Shown here: positions 5,527 through 6,125 of the stretch, piece after piece
Position numbering within the stretch: position 1 is the stretch's first letter
Layout: each line of letters starts with the position of its first letter
NCBI GenBank assembly: GCA_001795315.1
Contig: MGOH01000055.1
Span: forward strand, 6,760 to 12,884
DNA length: 6,125 nucleotides
Origin: Chloroflexi bacterium RBG_19FT_COMBO_48_23
Lineage (GTDB): Bacteria; Chloroflexota; Dehalococcoidia; GIF9; UBA5620
Direction of reading: 5' to 3'
The notes under the pieces: generated by a model
What the model was told of the DNA's origin: nothing
Database searches by the model: none
What the model saw: only the letters and a program-made list of their open reading frames with translations
Position numbers and translations under genes: made by a program

Positions 5527-5602
5527 AGGGGTGTAGCTCAGTTGGTAGAGCAGCGGTCTCCAAAACCGCAGGTCGCGGGTTCGAACCCTGCCGCCCCTGC
5601 CA
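5527..5602 (+). tRNA. tRNA-Trp(CCA)
   Basis: Acceptor AGGGGTG/CGCCCCT, anticodon loop CTCCAAA, anticodon CCA (5560-5562), T arm GCGGG-TTCGAAC-CCTGC, discriminator G as usual for Trp, and an encoded 3' CCA (5600-5602). First of five tRNA genes. Confidence 0.97.
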
Positions 5603-5617
5603 TGGTGTACGGTGAAT

Positions 5618-5704
5618 GCCGAGGTGGTGGAATAGGTAGACACGCCATCTTGAGGGGGTGGTGGGCGTAAGCCCGTAGGAGTTCAAATCTCCTCCTCGGC
5701 ACCA
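5618..5704 (+). tRNA. tRNA-Leu(GAG)
   Basis: Class II tRNA with a long variable arm (GGTGGGCGTAAGCCC region). Acceptor GCCGAGG/CCTCGGC, anticodon loop TTGAGGG with GAG (5652-5654), T loop TTCAAAT, discriminator A and an encoded CCA (5702-5704). Reads CUC/CUU. Confidence 0.97.
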
Positions 5705-5706
5705 TT

Positions 5707-5736
5707 TTGTTATAATATCTGCAATATATATATAAT
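5707..5736 (+). promoter_or_regulatory. Weak promoter candidate before tRNA-Gly
   Basis: TTGTTA (5707-5712), an 18-bp spacer and TATAAT (5731-5736) in the AT-rich Leu-Gly gap, which also has an earlier TATAAT (5711-5716). A start here would fall only a few nt before the mature tRNA-Gly end. The TA-rich run makes chance matches likely. Confidence 0.3.
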
Positions 5737-5745
5737 GTAGGCAGT

Positions 5746-5820
5746 GCGGAAGTAGTTCAGCGGTAGAACGCCTCCTTGCCAAGGAGGAGGTCGCGAGTTC
5801 GAATCTCGTCTTCCGCTCCA
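5746..5820 (+). tRNA. tRNA-Gly(GCC)
   Basis: Acceptor GCGGAAG/CTTCCGC, anticodon stem CCTCC/GGAGG with loop TTGCCAA, anticodon GCC (5778-5780), T loop TTCGAAT, discriminator U and an encoded CCA (5818-5820). Reads GGC/GGU. Confidence 0.97.
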
Positions 5821-5831
5821 ATAGAATCTAA

Positions 5832-5907
5832 GGCGGCGTAGCCAAGCGGTTAAGGCGGGGGTCTGCAAAACCCCTATTCAGCGGTTCGACTCCGCTCGCC
5901 GCCTCCA
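5832..5907 (+). tRNA. tRNA-Cys(GCA)
   Basis: Acceptor GGCGGCG/CGCCGCC, anticodon loop CTGCAAA in a 5-bp stem, anticodon GCA (5865-5867), T loop TTCGACT, discriminator U as expected for Cys, and an encoded CCA (5905-5907). It starts 11 nt after tRNA-Gly. Confidence 0.97.
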
Positions 5908-5923
5908 ATTTTACTCACTTCTT

Positions 5924-6006
5924 GCCGAGGTGGCGGAATGGCAGACGCGGCGGACTTAAAATCCGCTCTCCGCAAGGAGGTGTGGGTTCGAGTCCCTCCC
6001 TCGGCA
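5924..6006 (+). tRNA. tRNA-Leu(UAA)
   Basis: Class II tRNA. Acceptor GCCGAGG/CCTCGGC, anticodon loop CTTAAAA with TAA (5957-5959), variable arm CTCTCCGCAAGGAGG, T loop TTCGAGT, discriminator A. No CCA is encoded; seven T follow directly. Its acceptor arm is identical to that of tRNA-Leu(GAG). Confidence 0.97.
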
Positions 6007-6013
6007 TTTTTTT
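6007..6013 (+). terminator. T tract ending the tRNA cluster
   Basis: Seven T directly follow the discriminator base of tRNA-Leu(UAA). There is no separate hairpin; the tRNA's own T arm or acceptor helix could serve as the stem of an intrinsic terminator. It is also immediately upstream of a new promoter. Confidence 0.4.
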
Positions 6014-6019
6014 ATATAC

Positions 6020-6048
6020 TAGACACCATGAACCATACTCCATATAAT
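6020..6048 (+). promoter_or_regulatory. Promoter of the gene starting at 6110
   Basis: TAGACA (6020-6025), a 17-bp spacer and TATAAT (6043-6048). The predicted start near 6055 gives a leader of about 55 nt. Confidence 0.62.
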
Positions 6049-6060
6049 TAGCCTACTTAT

Positions 6061-6080
6061 AACAGGCTGCCAGTCCTGTT
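6061..6080 (+). repeat. Inverted repeat in the leader of the last gene
   Basis: AACAGG (6061-6066) and CCTGTT (6075-6080) form perfect 6-bp arms around 8 nt, a few bases after the predicted transcription start. It could be a 5' mRNA hairpin or an operator. GTTCACG also occurs twice (6078-6084 and 6103-6109), the second copy just before the ATG. Confidence 0.45.
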
Positions 6081-6109
6081 CACGCCAAGAAGGCACACAG
6101 GAGTTCACG

Positions 6110-6125
6110 ATGAAAAAATTGAGTC
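6110..6125 (+). CDS. 5' end of an unidentified gene, cut by the window edge
   Basis: ATG 6110 has AGGAG (6099-6103) at 6-nt spacing and a promoter upstream. Only MKKLS is visible. The two lysines after Met would suit a signal peptide or many cytoplasmic proteins, so no function is offered. Confidence 0.6.

Noticed and set aside
5105..5821. Minus-strand open frame of 238 aa
   Set aside because: It runs across tRNA-Arg, Trp, Leu and Gly on the opposite strand and the 3' end of the 151-aa gene. The tRNA complement happens to lack stops; fragments such as GRFERPTRG are typical false tRNA translations.
1..6125. CRISPR array, insertion sequence, phage or defence genes
   Set aside because: No spaced direct repeats, transposase motifs, terminal repeats or phage-like proteins were seen; nearly all sequence is explained by translation genes and tRNAs.

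Overview
The window carries a bacterial translation and transcription locus. A leftward (minus-strand) super-operon reads tRNA-Thr(UGU), tRNA-Tyr(GUA), tRNA-Thr(GGU), tuf, rpmG, secE, nusG, rplK, rplA, L10 leader, rplJ, rplL; rplL runs off the left edge. Rightward, from 4659, there is a promoter with a palindrome in its spacer, an unrecognised coiled-coil protein gene with tRNA-Arg(CCU) just behind it, then a second promoter and five tRNA genes (Trp, Leu-GAG, Gly, Cys, Leu-UAA), and finally the first codons of another gene at the right edge.

The gene order secE-nusG-rplK-rplA-rplJ-rplL is typical of bacteria. Base composition is moderate, SD sequences are strong, and the sigma70-type promoters have 17-bp spacers. 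The lineage cannot be fixed from this. EF-Tu and L12 look neither proteobacterial nor typically firmicute; a Chloroflexota (Dehalococcoidia-like) source is a weak guess from general impression, not from a search.

Left half (1-4192): genes are packed with gaps of 0-4 nt, except for a 174-nt gap before rplJ. That gap holds an L10-leader-like RNA and a clear intrinsic terminator immediately before the rplJ ribosome binding site, so rplJ-rplL is probably controlled by attenuation. No terminator is visible between tuf and rplA, so the EF-Tu, Sec-translocon, NusG and ribosomal-stalk genes probably share one transcript with the three tRNAs. rplL has two good in-frame starts. The upstream one adds a 45-residue Glu/Lys/Pro-rich tail made of octapeptide repeats, which is the most unusual coding feature here. 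EF-Tu carries a four-cysteine insert after its G5 motif.

Centre (4537-4795): divergent promoters face away from each other across a region with two inverted repeats. One, an 8+3+8 palindrome, fills the spacer of the rightward promoter and looks like an operator.

Right half (4796-6125): the 151-aa protein has no recognised family. The tRNA cluster is otherwise ordinary. No mobile element, CRISPR array, phage gene or obviously new multi-gene system is visible.
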